Origin: Phymorhynchus buccinoides
Lineage: Eukaryota > Mollusca > Gastropoda > Neogastropoda > Raphitomidae
Assembly (NCBI GenBank): GCA_017654935.2
Contig: CM065698.1
Location: 62,001 to 126,000, forward strand
DNA: 64,000 bases
Direction: 5' to 3'
Below the pieces are notes generated by a model. That model saw only the letters and a list, made by a program, of their open reading frames with translations. It made no database searches and was not told the origin of the DNA. The stretch's first letter is position 1. Every line of letters begins with the position of its first letter. Positions 41,830 through 53,281 of the stretch are shown here, piece after piece. The translations under genes were made by a program, and so were the position numbers.

Positions 41830-44800
41830 ATGTGTACTGTGTACATGTGGCCATTACTGATTTCTATGTGTTTGATGACTATGTGTACTGTCTGTACTAT
41901 GTGTACTTTCTGTACTATGTGTACTACGTGTACTTTCTGTACTATGTGTACTACGTGTACTATGTGTACTTTTTGTACTATGTGTACTGTCTGTACTATG
42001 TGTACTGTCTGTACTATGTGTAGTCTGTACTTTCTGTACTATGTGTACTGTCTGTACTATGTGTACTTTCTGTACTATGTGTACTTTCTGTACTTTCTGT
42101 ACTTTCTGTACTATGTGTACTTTCTGTACTATGTGTACTGTCTGTACTATGTGTACTGTCTGTCTGTACTATGTGTACTTTCTGTACTTTCTGTACTATG
42201 TGTACTGTCTGTACTATGTGTACTTTCTGTACTATGTGTACTGTCTGTACTATGTGTACTTTTTGTACTATGTGTACTGTCTGTACTTTGTGTACTTTCT
42301 GTACTATGTGTACTTTCTGTACTATGTGTACTGTCTGTACTATGTGTACTGTCTGTGCTATGTGTACTATGTGTACTGTCTGTACTATGTGTACTATGTG
42401 TACTGTCTGTACTATGTGTACTGTCTGTACTATGTGTACTGTCTGTACTATGTGTACTGTCTGTACTATCTGTACTATGTGTACTGTCTGTACTATGTGT
42501 ACTGTCTGTACTATGTGTACTGTCTGTACTATGTGTACTGTCTGTACTATGTGTACTGTCTGTACTATGTGTACTGTCTGTACTATGTGTACTGTCTGTA
42601 CTATGTGTACTGTCTGTACTGTACTGTCTGTGCTATGTGTACTGTCTGTACTATGTGTACTTTCTGTACTATGTGTACTTTCTGTACTATGTGTACTTTC
42701 TGTACTATGTGTACTGTCTGTACTATGTGTACTTTCTGTACTATGTGTACTTTCTGTACTATGTGTACTTTCTGTACTATGTGTACTTTCTGTACTATGT
42801 GTACTTTCTGTACTATGTGTACTTTCTGTACTATGTGTACTGTCTGTACTATGTGTACTATGTGTACTGTCTGTACTATGTGTACTGTCTGTACTATGTG
42901 TACTGTCTGTACTATGTGTACTGTACTATGTGTACTGTCTGTACTATGTGTACTGTCTGTACTATGTGTACTTTCTGTACTATGTGTACTGTCTGTACTA
43001 TGTGTACTATGTGTACTGTCTGTACTATGTGTACTGTCTGTACTATGTGTACTTTCTGTACTATGTGTACTGTCTGTACTATGTGTACTTTCTGTACTTT
43101 CTGTACTATGTATACTGTCTGTGCTATGTGTACTGTGTGTACTGTCTGTACTATGTGTACTGTCTGTACTATGTGTACTTTCTGTACTATGTGTACTGTC
43201 TGTACTATGTGTACTTTCTGTACTATGTGTACTGTCTGTACTATGTGTACTGTCTGTACTATGTGTACTGTCTGTGCTATGTGTACTGTCTGTACTATGT
43301 GTACTGTCTGTACTATGTGTACTGTCTGTACTATGTGTACTATGTGTACTATCTGTACTATGTGTACTGTCTGTACTATGTGTACTTTCTGTACTGTCTG
43401 TACTATGTGTACTTTCTGTACTATGTGTACTGTCTGTACTATGTGTACTCTGTGTGTACTTTCTGTACTGTCTGTACTATGTGTACTTTCTGTACTGTCT
43501 GTACTATGTGTACTGTCTGTACTATGTGTACTGTCTGTACTATGTGTACTTTCTGTACTATGTGTACTTTCTGTACTATGTGTACTTTCTGTACTATGTG
43601 TACTTTCTGTACTATGTGTACTTTCTGTACTATCTGTACTATGTGTACTGTCTGTACTATGTGTACTGTGTGTACTATGTGTACTATCTGTACTATGTGT
43701 ACTGTCTGTACTATGTGTACTATCTGTACTGTCTGTACTATGTGTACTTTCTGTACTGTGTGTACTGTCTGTACTATGTGTACTGTCTGTACTATGTGTA
43801 CTGTCTGTACTATGTGTACTGTCTGTACTATGTGTACTTTCTGTACTATGTGTACTTTCTGTACTATGTGTACTGTCTGTACTATGTGTACTTTCTGTAC
43901 TATGTGTACTGTCTGTACTATGTGTACTGTCTGTACTATGTGTACTTTCTGTACTATGTGTACTTTCTGTACTTTCTGTACTATGTGTACTGTCTGTGCT
44001 ATGTGTACTGTGTGTACTGTCTGTACTATGTGTACTGTCTGTACTATGTGTACTTTCTGTACTATGTGTACTGTCTGTACTATGTGTACTGTCTGTACTA
44101 TGTGTACTGTCTGTGCTATGTGTACTGTCTGTACTATGTGTACTGTCTGTACTATGTGTACTGTCTGTACTATGTGTACTGTCTGTACTATGTGTACTGT
44201 CTGTACTATGTGTACTTTCTGTACTGTCTGTACTATGTGTACTTTCTGTACTGTCTGTACTATGTGTACTGTCTGTACTATGTGTACTGTCTGTACTATG
44301 TGTACTTTCTGTACTGTCTGTACTATGTGTACTTTCTGTACTATGTGTACTGTCTGTACTATGTGTACTGTCTGTACTATGTGTACTTTCTGTACTGTCT
44401 GTACTATGTGTACTGTCTGTACTATGTGTACTGTCTGTACTATGTGTACTTTCTGTACTATGTGTACTTTCTGTACTATGTGTACTGTCTGTACTATGTG
44501 TACTGTCTGTACTATGTGTACTTTCTGTACTGTCTGTACTATGTGTACTTTCTGTACTGTGTGTACTGTCTGTGCTATGTGTACTGTCTGTACTATGTGT
44601 ACTGTCTGTACTATGTGTACTGTCTGTACTATGTGTACTTTCTGTACTGTGTGTACTGTCTGTACTATGTGTACTTTCTGTACTATGTGTACTGTCTGTA
44701 CTATGTGTACTGTCTGTACTATGTGTACTTTCTGTACTGTGTGTACTGTCTGTACTATGTGTACTTTCTGTACTATGTGTACTGTCTGTACTATGTGTAC

Positions 44801-46948
44801 TGTCTGTGCTATGTGTACTGTCTGTACTATGTGTACTGTCTGTACTATGTGTACTTTCTGTACTATGTGTACTGTCTGTACTATGTGTACTTTCTGTACT
44901 GTGTGTACTGTCTGTGCTATGTGTACTTTCTGTACTATGTGTACTGTCTGTACTATGTGTACTGTCTGTACTATGTGTACTGTCTGTACTATGTGTACTG
45001 TCTGTACTATGTGTACTTTCTGTACTATGTGTACTATGTGTACTATGTGTACTTTCTGTACTATGTGTACTGTCTGTACTATGTGTACTATGTGTACTTT
45101 CTGTCTGTACTATGTGTATTGTCTGTACTATGTGTACTTTCTGTACTTTGTGTACTGTCTGTACTATGTGTACTTTCTGTACTATGTGTACTGTCTGTAC
45201 TATGTGTACTGTCTGTGCTATGTGTACTGTCTGTACTATGTGTACTTTCTGTACGATGTGTACTGTCTGTACTATGTGTACTTTCTGTACTATGTGTACT
45301 TTCTGTACTATGTGTACTGTCTGTACTATGTGTACTTTCTGTACTATGTGTACTGTCTGTACTTTGTGTACTGTCTGTACTATGTGTACTTTCTGTACGA
45401 TGTGTACTTTCTGTACTATGTGTACTGTCTGTACTATGTGTACTGTCTGTACTATGTGTACTGTCTGTACTATGTGTACTTTCTGTACTATGTGTACTTT
45501 CTGTACTATGTGTACTGTCTGTACTATGTGTACTTTCTGTACTATGTGTACTTTCTGTACTATGTGTACTTTCTGTACTATGTGTACTTTCTGTACTTTG
45601 TGTACTTTCTGTACTATGTGTACTTTCTGTACTATGTGTACTTTCTGTACTATGTGTACTGTCTGTACTATGTGTACTTTCTGTACTATGTGTACTGTCT
45701 GTACTATGTGTACTTTCTGTACTATGTGTACTATGTGTACTGTCTGTACTATGTGTACTTTCTGTCTGTACTATGTGTACTGTCTGTAATATGTGTACTT
45801 TCTGTACTATGTGTACTCTGTCTGTACTGTCTGTACTATGTGTACTTTCTGTACTATGTGTACTGTCTGTACTATGTGTACTTTCTGTCTGTACTATGTG
45901 TACTGTCTGTACTATGTGTACTTTCTGTACTTTGTGTACTGTCTGTACTATGTGTACTTTCTGTACTATGTGTACTGTCTGTACTATGTGTGTACTGTCT
46001 GTACTATGTGTACTTTCTGTCTGTACTATGTGTATTGTCTGTACTATGTGTACTTTCTGTACTTTGTGTACTGTCTGTACTATGTGTACTGTCTGTACTA
46101 TGTGTACTGTCTGTACTATGTGTACTTTCTGTACTATGTGTACTGTCTGTACTATGTGTACTGTCTGTACTATGTGTACTGTCTGTACTATGTGTACTGT
46201 CTGTACTATGTGTACTGTCTGTACTATGTGTACTGTCTGTACTATGTGTACTGTCTGTACTATGTGTACTGTCTGTACTATGTGTACTGTCTGTACTATG
46301 TGTACTTTCTGTACTATGTGTACTGTCTGTACTATGTGTACTGTCTGTACTATGTGTACTGTCTGTACTATGTGTACTGTCTGTACTGTTTGTACTTTCT
46401 GTACTATGTGTACTGTCTGTACTATGTGTACTGTCTGTACTATGTGTACTGTCTGTGCTATGTGTACTGTCTGTGCTATGTGTACTGTCTGTACTATGTG
46501 TACTATGTGTACTGTCTGTACTGTGTGTACTGTCTGTACTATGTGTACTGTCTGTACTATGTGTACTGTCTGTACTATGTGTACTGTCTGTACTATGTGT
46601 ACTGTCTGTACTATGTGTACTGTCTGTACTGTCTGTACTGTCTGTACTGTGTGTACTATGTGTACTATGTGTACTGTCTGTACTATGTGTACTGTCTGTA
46701 CTATGTGTACTATGTGTACTGTGTGTACTATCTGTACTATGTGTACTGTCTGTACTATGTGTACTATGTGTACTGTCTGTACTATGTGTACTATCTGTAC
46801 TATCTGTACTATGTGTACTGTCTGTACTATGTGTACTGTCTGTACTATGTGTACTGTCTGTGCTATGTGTACTGTCTGTACTATGTGTACTGTCTGTACT
46901 ATGTGTACTGTCTGTACTATGTGTACTGTCTGTACTATGTGTACTGTA
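41830..46948. repeat. 9/18-bp TGTACTATG array, about 5.1 kb
   Basis: The basic period is 9 bp (TGTACTATG, TGTACTGTC, TGTACTTTC), usually paired as 18-bp units such as TGTACTATGTGTACTGTC. Mixed TTC/GTC variants create higher-order patterns, for example a block near 44520-44930 repeated with small changes. Three + frames stay open over long stretches because the period is a multiple of 3; none is a gene. It fills the intron between E7 and E8. The inverted partner runs from 60218 past the window end. Confidence 0.97.
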
Positions 46949-47150
46949 CAATGATCTTCTACAGAATGATCTTCTACTCTAACTATCCTTTCTCTCACCC
47001 GTTTTCACAGAGCTCAAAGACAAAGCCACTCACGTGGGGTGGGGGTGGGGGAGGGGACAGGAGGGGAGGGGGGGGGACGGGAGGGGAGGGGGGCACAATG
47101 ATCTTCTACTCTAAGAGTCTAACTGTGCTTTCTCTCATTCGTTTTCACAG
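46949..47150 (+). repeat. 140-bp duplication of E8 acceptor and exon head with G-rich tract
   Basis: A first copy of CTCTCACCCGTTTTCACAG is followed by AGCTCAAAGACAAAGCCACT and CACGTGG (exon head at 47011-47036). It then breaks into a G-rich stretch (47037-47092) with many GGGG runs. The real acceptor CTCTCATTCGTTTTCACAG ends at 47150. Use of the upstream acceptor shifts frame (140 is not a multiple of 3) and ends at TGA 47251-47253. Confidence 0.85.
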
Positions 47151-47384
47151 AGCTCAAAGACAAAGCCACTCACGTGGTGGGGGGAGGGGAGGGGGGCAAG
47201 GGGGATGCCACCCCTGCTGCCAACCAACCTCCATCAAAGGGCGCCAACGATGATTTCAGCTTTGAGGCCTTGGCCCAGAAGCTAGCCGGGCTGGCCACAA
47301 AAGACGTGGACACCGCTGACGCTGTGGGCGAAGACCCCGCCTCGCCCCGCTCCGACATCTTTGTGGCCATGGCAACCGTCTCAG
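47151..47384 (+). CDS. Caspase exon E8: p20/p10 linker
   Basis: A 234-nt exon, phase 1-1, acceptor TTTTCACAG and donor TCAG-GTCCGT. With E7 it reads QACQG-Q-LKDKATHVV. A long Gly/Ala/Pro-rich linker follows (GGGEGGKGDATPAANQPP), then FSFEALAQKLAGLATKDVD, and the p10 start SDIFVAMATVS (compare DFL.AYSTVPG in other caspases). Several Asp residues (KDVD, DTAD, GED) are candidate autoprocessing sites that separate the subunits in active caspases. The linker is longer than in most caspases. The exon head contains a GGGG-rich stretch that mirrors the G-rich intron just upstream. Confidence 0.9.
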
Positions 47385-47925
47385 GTCCGTGCAGAAAAGG
47401 GGGCGTTTTAGCTCGAACTCGGGTTTCACTGAATGCAGCAGTGCTCTATTTCTGGTGTATGAATTCGTGTTTGAATGTAGCAGTGCTCTATTTCTGGTGT
47501 ATGAATTCGTGTTTGAATGTAGCAGTGCTCTATTTCTGGTGTAGGAATTCGTGTTTGTATGTAGCAGTGCTTTATTTCTGGTGTAGGAATTCGTGTTTGA
47601 ATGTAGCAGTGCTCTATTTCCAGTGTAGGAATTCGTGTTTGAATGTAGCAGTGCTCTATTTCTGGTGTAGGAATTCGTGTTTGAATGTAGCAGTGCTCTA
47701 TTTCCAGTGTATGAATTCGTGTTTGAATGTAGCAGTGCTCTATTTCTGGTGTATGAATTCGTGTTTGAATGTAGCAGTGCTCTATTTCCAGTGTATGAAT
47801 TCGTGTTTGAATGTAGCAGTGCTCTATTTCTGGTGTATGAATTCGTGTTTGAATGTAGCAGTGCTCTATTTCTGGTGTAGGAATTCGTGTTTGAATGTAG
47901 CAGTGCTTTATTTTCCGGTGTAGAC
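47385..47925. repeat. 42-bp minisatellite, about 11 copies
   Basis: Units carry GTGCTCTATTTCTGGTGTAT and GAATTCGTGTTTGAATGTAG. They vary at CTGG/CCAG and GTATG/GTAGG. The array begins about 45 bp after the E8 donor in related sequence (TCACTGAATGCAGCAGTG). Being 14 codons long, it gives open frames on both strands. Confidence 0.95.
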
Positions 47926-48027
47926 CCAATTTCCGGTTTTTGTGAGTGCCCTGAACTGTGACTGCCAGTTGTGGGAGATGATTGTGGAATAAAACTGGGC
48001 ATGATTTCCTGGATGAGCGTCTGGAGC

Positions 48028-48498
48028 ACAACGTCCATTGCAAGTTTCCAAAGCAAAACGTCCATTGCAAGTTTCCAAAGCACAACGTCCATTGCAAGTT
48101 TCCAAAGCAAAACGTCCATTCCAAGTTTCCAAAGCAAAACGTCCATTGCAAGTTTCCAAAGCACAACGTCCATTGCAAGTTTCCAAAGCAAAACGTCCAT
48201 TGCAAGCTTCCAAAGCACAACGTACATTGCAAGTTTCCCAAGCAAAACATCCATTGCAAGTTTCCAAAGCACAACGTCCATTGCAAGTTTCCAAAGCACA
48301 ACGTCCATTGCAAGTTTCCAAAGCACAACGTCCATTGCAAGTTTCCAAAGCAAAATGTCCATTGCAAGCTTCCAAAGCACAACGTACATTACAAGTTTCC
48401 AAAGCAAAACATCCATTGCAAGTTTCCAAAGCACAACGTCCATTGCAAGTTTCTAAAGCACAACGTCCATTGCAAGTTTCCAAAGCAAAACTTGGGAA
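48028..48498. repeat. 27-bp minisatellite, about 17 copies
   Basis: Unit AACGTCCATTGCAAGTTTCC plus AAAGCAM. Alternation between AGCAAAACG and AGCACAACG gives a two-unit pattern in parts. All six frames stay open because 27 is a multiple of 3. No coding evidence. A CA run follows at 48522-48542. Confidence 0.95.
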
Positions 48499-48649
48499 GT
48501 TTTGATGTAAAAAGTGCCCGTCACACACACACACACACACACATGGTTAAGAATTTTTTTTTTTCATATGAATTTTTCGGTTTGGAGGTTTTGGTGTAAT
48601 TGTCTTGCCAAGCTTGGGAAGTGTCATATTTCCCTTTGTTTGTGTCTGT

Positions 48650-49075
48650 CTGTGTGGTCTGTTACTTTATGTCTGTCTATGTGGTCTGTTACTGTCTATG
48701 TGGTCTGTTACTTTATGTGGTCTGTTACTTTATGTCTGTCTGTGTGGTCTGTTACTTTATGTCTGTCTGTGTGGTCTGTTACTTTATGTCTGTCTGTGTG
48801 GTCTGTCTACTTTATGTCTGTCTGTGTGGTCTGTCTGTGTGGTCTGCTACTTTATGTCTGTCTGTGTGGTCTGCTACTTTATGTCTGTCTATGTGGTCTG
48901 CTACTTTATGTCTGTCTATGTGGTCTGCTACTTTATGTCTGTCTATGTGGTCTGCTACTTTATGTCTGTCTATGTGGTCTGCTACTTTATGTCTGTCTAT
49001 GTGGTCTGCTACTTTATGTCTGTCTGTGTGGTCTGCTACTTTATGTCTGTCTATGTGGTCTGCTACTTTATGTGG
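48650..49075. repeat. 27-bp GTCTGTTACTTTATGTCTGT array
   Basis: Units of GTCTGYTACTTTATGTCTGT plus CTATGTG or CTGTGTG, about 15 copies, with some shortened units at the start. Adjacent to, but unrelated in sequence to, the previous 27-bp array. Confidence 0.94.
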
Positions 49076-49545
49076 TATGGTAGTGCTTGGAGAATGATAG
49101 GGTTGGAAACAGTTATGTGGTATGGTAGTGCTTGGAAACAGTTATGTGGTATGGTAGTGCTTGGAAACAGTTATGTGGTATGGTAGTGCTTGGAAACAGT
49201 TATGTGGTATGGTAGTGCTTGGAAACAGTTATGTGGTATGGTAGTGCTTGGAAACAGTTATGTGGTATGGTAGTGCTTGGAAACAGTTATGTGGTATGGT
49301 AGTGCTTGGAAACAGTTATGTGGTATGGTAGTGCTTGGAAACAGTTATGTGGTATGGTAGTGCTTGGAAACAGTTATGTGGTATGGTAGTGCTTGGAAAC
49401 AGTTATGTGGTATGGTAGTGCTTGGAAACAGTTATGTGGTATGGTAGTGCTTGGAAACAGTTATGTGGTATGGTAGTGCTTGGAGAATGATAGGGTTGGA
49501 AACAGTTATGTGGTGTAATAATGCTTGGAAACAGTTATGTGGTTA
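49076..49545. repeat. 29-bp minisatellite, about 14 copies
   Basis: Unit GTTATGTGGTATGGTAGTGC plus TTGGAAACA, very uniform. First and last units are interrupted by GAATGATAGGGTTG, so the array looks bounded by a duplicated edge sequence. Confidence 0.95.
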
Positions 49546-50611
49546 ATTCAGGCCTTCACTTACATGTGCCTTGGTGGAGGTTTGTACTGAGTGTTTTTTC
49601 TCTGTGTATTTATACTGACGATGATCGCTTGGTGTGATTGTGTTAATTATACTGACGATGATCGTTTGGTGTGATTGTGTTAATTATACTGACAATGATC
49701 GTTTGGTCTGATTGTGTTAATTATACTGACGATGATCGCTTGGTCTGATTGTGTTAATTATACTGACGATGATCGTTTGGTCTGATTGTGTTAATTGTAC
49801 TGACGATGATCGCTGGGCATGATTGATTGCAGGGTTTATATCGTGGAAGAACACAGAGTGTTAATTATATTGATGATGGTTTGGTCTGATTGATTGCAGG
49901 GTTTGTATCGTGGAGGAACACAGAGTGGTGTTAATTATGCTGACGATGGTTTGGTGTGATTGTGTTAATTATACTGACGATGGTTTGGTGTGATTGTGTT
50001 AATTATACTGATGATGGTTTGGTGTGATTGTGTTAATTATACTGATGATGGTTTGGTGTGATTGTGTTAATTATGCTGACGATGGTTTGGTGTGATTGTG
50101 TTAATTATGCTGATGATGGTTTGGTGTGATTGTGTTAATTATACTGATGATGGTTTGGTGTGATTGTGTTAATTATGCTGACGATGGTTTGGTGTGATTG
50201 TGTTAATTATGCTGATGATGGTTTGGTGTGATTGTGTTAATTATGCTGATGATGGTTTGGTGTGATTGTGTTAATTATACTGACGATGGTTTGGTGTGAT
50301 TGTGTTAATTATGCTGATGATGGTTTGGTGTGATTGTGTTAATTATACTGACGATGGTTTGGTGTGATTGTGTTAATTATGCTGACGATGGTTTGGTGTG
50401 ATTGTGTTAATTATGCTGACGATGGTTTGGTGTGATTGTGTTAATTATACTGACGATGGTTTGGTGTGATTGTGTTAATTATGCTGACGATGGTTTGGTG
50501 TGATTGTGTTAATTATACTGACGATGGTTTGGTGTGATTGTGTTAATTATGCTGACGATGGTTTGGTGTGATTGTGTTAATTATGCTGACGATGGTTTGG
50601 TGTGACTGCAG
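49546..50611 (+). repeat. 34-bp array with two decoy E9 acceptors and exon heads
   Basis: Units carry TTAATTATGCTGACGATGG and TTTGGTGTGATTG, about 28 copies. Near the left side, two units contain an acceptor plus the E9 head. At 49833-49860 the bases code GFISWKNTEC then TAA; at 49900-49928 they code GFVSWRNTEW then C and TAA. The array's own TTAATT supplies the stop. The true acceptor TGTGACTGCAG (ending 50611) is the final unit with TGTGATTG changed to TGTGACTGCAG. Confidence 0.9.
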
Positions 50612-50721
50612 GGTTTGTGTCATGGAGGAACACAGAGTGGGGCACTTGGTTCGCTCAAGCCATAGCCTACATTTTCTCCAACTACGCCCACAAATATGAA
50701 ATCAACAAATTGATGAATATG
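50612..50721 (+). CDS. Caspase p10 exon E9
   Basis: A 110-nt exon, phase 1 in and phase 0 out, acceptor GACTGCAG and donor GTATGT. It encodes GFVSWRNTEWGTWFAQAI and then AYIFSNYAHKYEINKLMNM. SWRN.. and GTWF.Q are the p10 residues lining the S1-S4 substrate pockets in caspases. The remainder of p10 (normally about 45-55 residues more) is not found downstream before the gap at 52710, so the gene is incomplete here. Confidence 0.93.
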
Positions 50722-51212
50722 GTATGTACTGTGTTGCATGTTGTGGTATGTACTGTGTTGCATGGTGTGGTATGTACTGTGTTGCATTGTGTTGTGATGT
50801 GTTGCATGGTGTGGTATGTACTGTGTTGCATGGTGTTGTGATGTGTTGCATGGTGTGGTATGTACTGTGTTGCATGGTGTGGTATGTACTGTGTTGCATG
50901 GTGTGGTATGTACTGTGTTGCATTGTTTTGTGATGTGTTGCATGGTGTGGTATGTACTGTGTTGCATGGTGTTGTGATGTGTTGCATGGTGTGGTATGTA
51001 CTGTGTTGCATTGTGTTGTGATGTGTTGCATGGTGTGGTATGTACTGTGTTGCATTGTGTTGTGATGTGTTGCATGGTGTGGTATGTACTGTGTTGCATT
51101 GTGTTGTGATGTGTTGCATGGTGTGGTATGTACTGTGTTGCATGGTGTGGTATGTACTGTGTTGCATTGTTTTGTGATGTGTTGCATGGTGTGGTATGTA
51201 CTGTGTTGTCAA
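50722..51212 (+). repeat. 24-bp array starting at the E9 donor
   Basis: The donor GTATGTACTGTGTTGCATGT is the first unit. About 20 repeats follow of GTATGTACTGTGTTGCATGG-TGTG, mixed with a shorter TTGTGATGTGTTGCATGG form. Many units reproduce GGTATGTAC, the donor context. Confidence 0.94.
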
Positions 51213-51590
51213 TCTCTTTGACTCTGCCTTTTCTTTTTGCTTACCGTCATCTAATATCTTTCTGTCTAACCGGTCCATTCTCCTGATTTTTTCAAGAAAT
51301 TCTTACAAAGATTTTTCTTCAGCCAAAGATGGAATTGCTGGGCCTAACTATTTCTTAGTTATGCGCATAACGGCAGCATGACGCATCTGCGCTCATGATT
51401 GACAGGAAACTGTGTGAGCGATCGAAGAAGAAGAAAAGAAGAAGACGTAACGAATGTAAGAGGAACTCTTCTAGCGCCATGTGCTTTCTGCTCTTTGTAC
51501 TAATTGTAGCCTCCTCTGCTAAGACATTTTTCAAGAGAACTAGAACCGATCATCTACTTTCCTAAAACTAGAGCGTTAAGATGCTAGAGC
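51213..51590. other. Intron sequence, no gene seen
   Basis: No coding signal; the inverse partner is at about 55485-55855. Confidence 0.55.
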
Positions 51591-51960
51591 ACCAGCTGCG
51601 CAGCAGCGTTTTCGGTTCCAGTGACCTTGACCTTTGACCTGACCTTGATTTTCGAACTTTGTGTAGATATCCTTAGTACCTATCCGCAGGCAAAATTTGA
51701 GTGTCCTAGGTCCCTGCGTTCAAAACGTTATCATGCCAGGTGCTCGGCAGCATTTTTGGCTCCAGTGACCTTGACCTATGACCTTCATATTTTAATCTGG
51801 CCAAGATATTCTTAGTACCTATCCGCATGCAAACTTTGAACGTCCTAGGTCCCTCCGTTCAAGCGCCCTTGTATTTGTAACAACATCCATCCATCCATCC
51901 ATCCATCCATCCATCCATCCATACACACATAGCCACAGACAGCAGTGAAAACATTGCCAG
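51591..51960. repeat. Dispersed-repeat-like block with TGACCTTTGACCT and CATC run
   Basis: Two diverged halves (51610-51730 and 51740-51870) share CCAGTGACCTTGACCT, TTAGTACCTATCCGCA and GTCCTAGGTCCCT. A CATC microsatellite follows (51885-51921). This looks like a dispersed element with internal duplication; class unknown. TGACCTTTGACCT is a perfect DR1 nuclear-receptor-type motif, by sequence only. Confidence 0.55.
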
Positions 51961-52084
51961 CTTCGCTCTCTTTATTCACAGCTGGTCAAAATTAACTGAA
52001 AAAACAGTTCAGAATAGATTGTCATGAAATTCTGTGGACTTGTGTACAAATCATTGAAGATTATTGAAAAAAACCTTTTTGAAA

Positions 52085-52430
52085 GTGCAGTTATTGTGTT
52101 ACTGATGATGATGTTGCCGTTGTAGATGAAACTGCAGTTATTGCTTTACCGATGATGATGTTGCCGTTGTAGAACCGTAGTTGTGTTGCCGATGGTGTTG
52201 CCGTTGTATATGAAACGGCAGCTACTGTGTTTCCAATGATGATGCCGTTGTAGATGAAACCGCAGTTGTGTTGCCGATGGTGTTGCTGTTGTATATGAAA
52301 CGGCAGTTACTGTGTTGCCACTGATGATGATGTTGCCATTGTAGATGAAACCGCAGTTGTGTTGCCGATGGTGTTGCTGTTGTATATGAAACGGCAGTTA
52401 CTGTGTTGCTACTGATGATGATGCAGTGTT
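52085..52430. repeat. Degenerate GTTGCCGTTGTAGATGAAAC array
   Basis: About seven imperfect units containing GTTGCCGTTGTAGATGAAAC or GTTGTATATGAAACGGCAGT, with GATGATGATG spacers. The inverse partner is at 54625-54965. Confidence 0.85.
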
Positions 52431-52709
52431 GATTCTAGAGCGCGGTCTTTCGGGATTCCCGCATTTTTTGACCCTAGGATGCATAAAATCGCGAACAGTG
52501 CGGCCCGACTCACGCACAAAAAATGAAAACGAACGCACTTTTACTTAGCGAGTGCGTAGTTGCGGCTGCTGTGTGTATATCCTTCTCAATACTGAGTGAA
52601 ACCGAGCATCCTTTCTGTCCTCGTTTCTGATTGGCTGATGACTCTGGATTTGTCCAATCACACAAATTTTCACTAAGGAGCATAAATTTTCAGTCCGCCA
52701 TTTTTGTTT
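52431..52709. other. End of middle contig, no gene seen
   Basis: Contains TCTAGAGCGCGGTCTTTCGG and AGTGCGGCCCGACTCACGC. The reverse complement recurs at 54343-54620. Sequence stops at the gap while the inverse partner continues for about 1.1 kb. Confidence 0.6.
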
Positions 52710-53209
52710 NNNNNNNNNNNNNNNNNNNNNNNNNNNNNNNNNNNNNNNNNNNNNNNNNNNNNNNNNNNNNNNNNNNNNNNNNNNNNNNNNNNNNNNNNNN
52801 NNNNNNNNNNNNNNNNNNNNNNNNNNNNNNNNNNNNNNNNNNNNNNNNNNNNNNNNNNNNNNNNNNNNNNNNNNNNNNNNNNNNNNNNNNNNNNNNNNNN
52901 NNNNNNNNNNNNNNNNNNNNNNNNNNNNNNNNNNNNNNNNNNNNNNNNNNNNNNNNNNNNNNNNNNNNNNNNNNNNNNNNNNNNNNNNNNNNNNNNNNNN
53001 NNNNNNNNNNNNNNNNNNNNNNNNNNNNNNNNNNNNNNNNNNNNNNNNNNNNNNNNNNNNNNNNNNNNNNNNNNNNNNNNNNNNNNNNNNNNNNNNNNNN
53101 NNNNNNNNNNNNNNNNNNNNNNNNNNNNNNNNNNNNNNNNNNNNNNNNNNNNNNNNNNNNNNNNNNNNNNNNNNNNNNNNNNNNNNNNNNNNNNNNNNNN
53201 NNNNNNNNN
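52710..53209. other. Assembly gap, 500 N
   Basis: Exactly 500 N, equal to the first gap, so probably a fixed scaffolding placeholder. It separates the two arms of the inverted repeat. Confidence 0.98.
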
Positions 53210-53281
53210 AAATCTAAAATTTTGTGCAAATTGGGTGGTGCCCCTATAATCCGTGTGCCTTGTAGTCCGCAAAATACGGTA
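53210..53281 (-). mobile_element. Truncated TACCGTATT-ended element
   Basis: On the - strand this reads TACCGTATTTTGCGGACTAC and AAGGCACACGG, the same terminal repeat family as 41203-41775. It is cut by the gap, so its length is unknown. It lies inside the GTTGTAGATG repeat family (ACATCTACAACGGCAACATC follows). Confidence 0.5.

Noticed and set aside
41830..46982. Three overlapping + frames of 1319-1637 codons (and - frames) made of Val, Cys, Tyr, Leu, Thr and Met
   Set aside because: Products of a 9-bp period array; all frames open by arithmetic.
47151..47923. Open frame running from E8 into the 42-bp array
   Set aside because: The part after 47384 is repeat; phase and homology support the donor GTCCGT at 47385 and continuation in E9.
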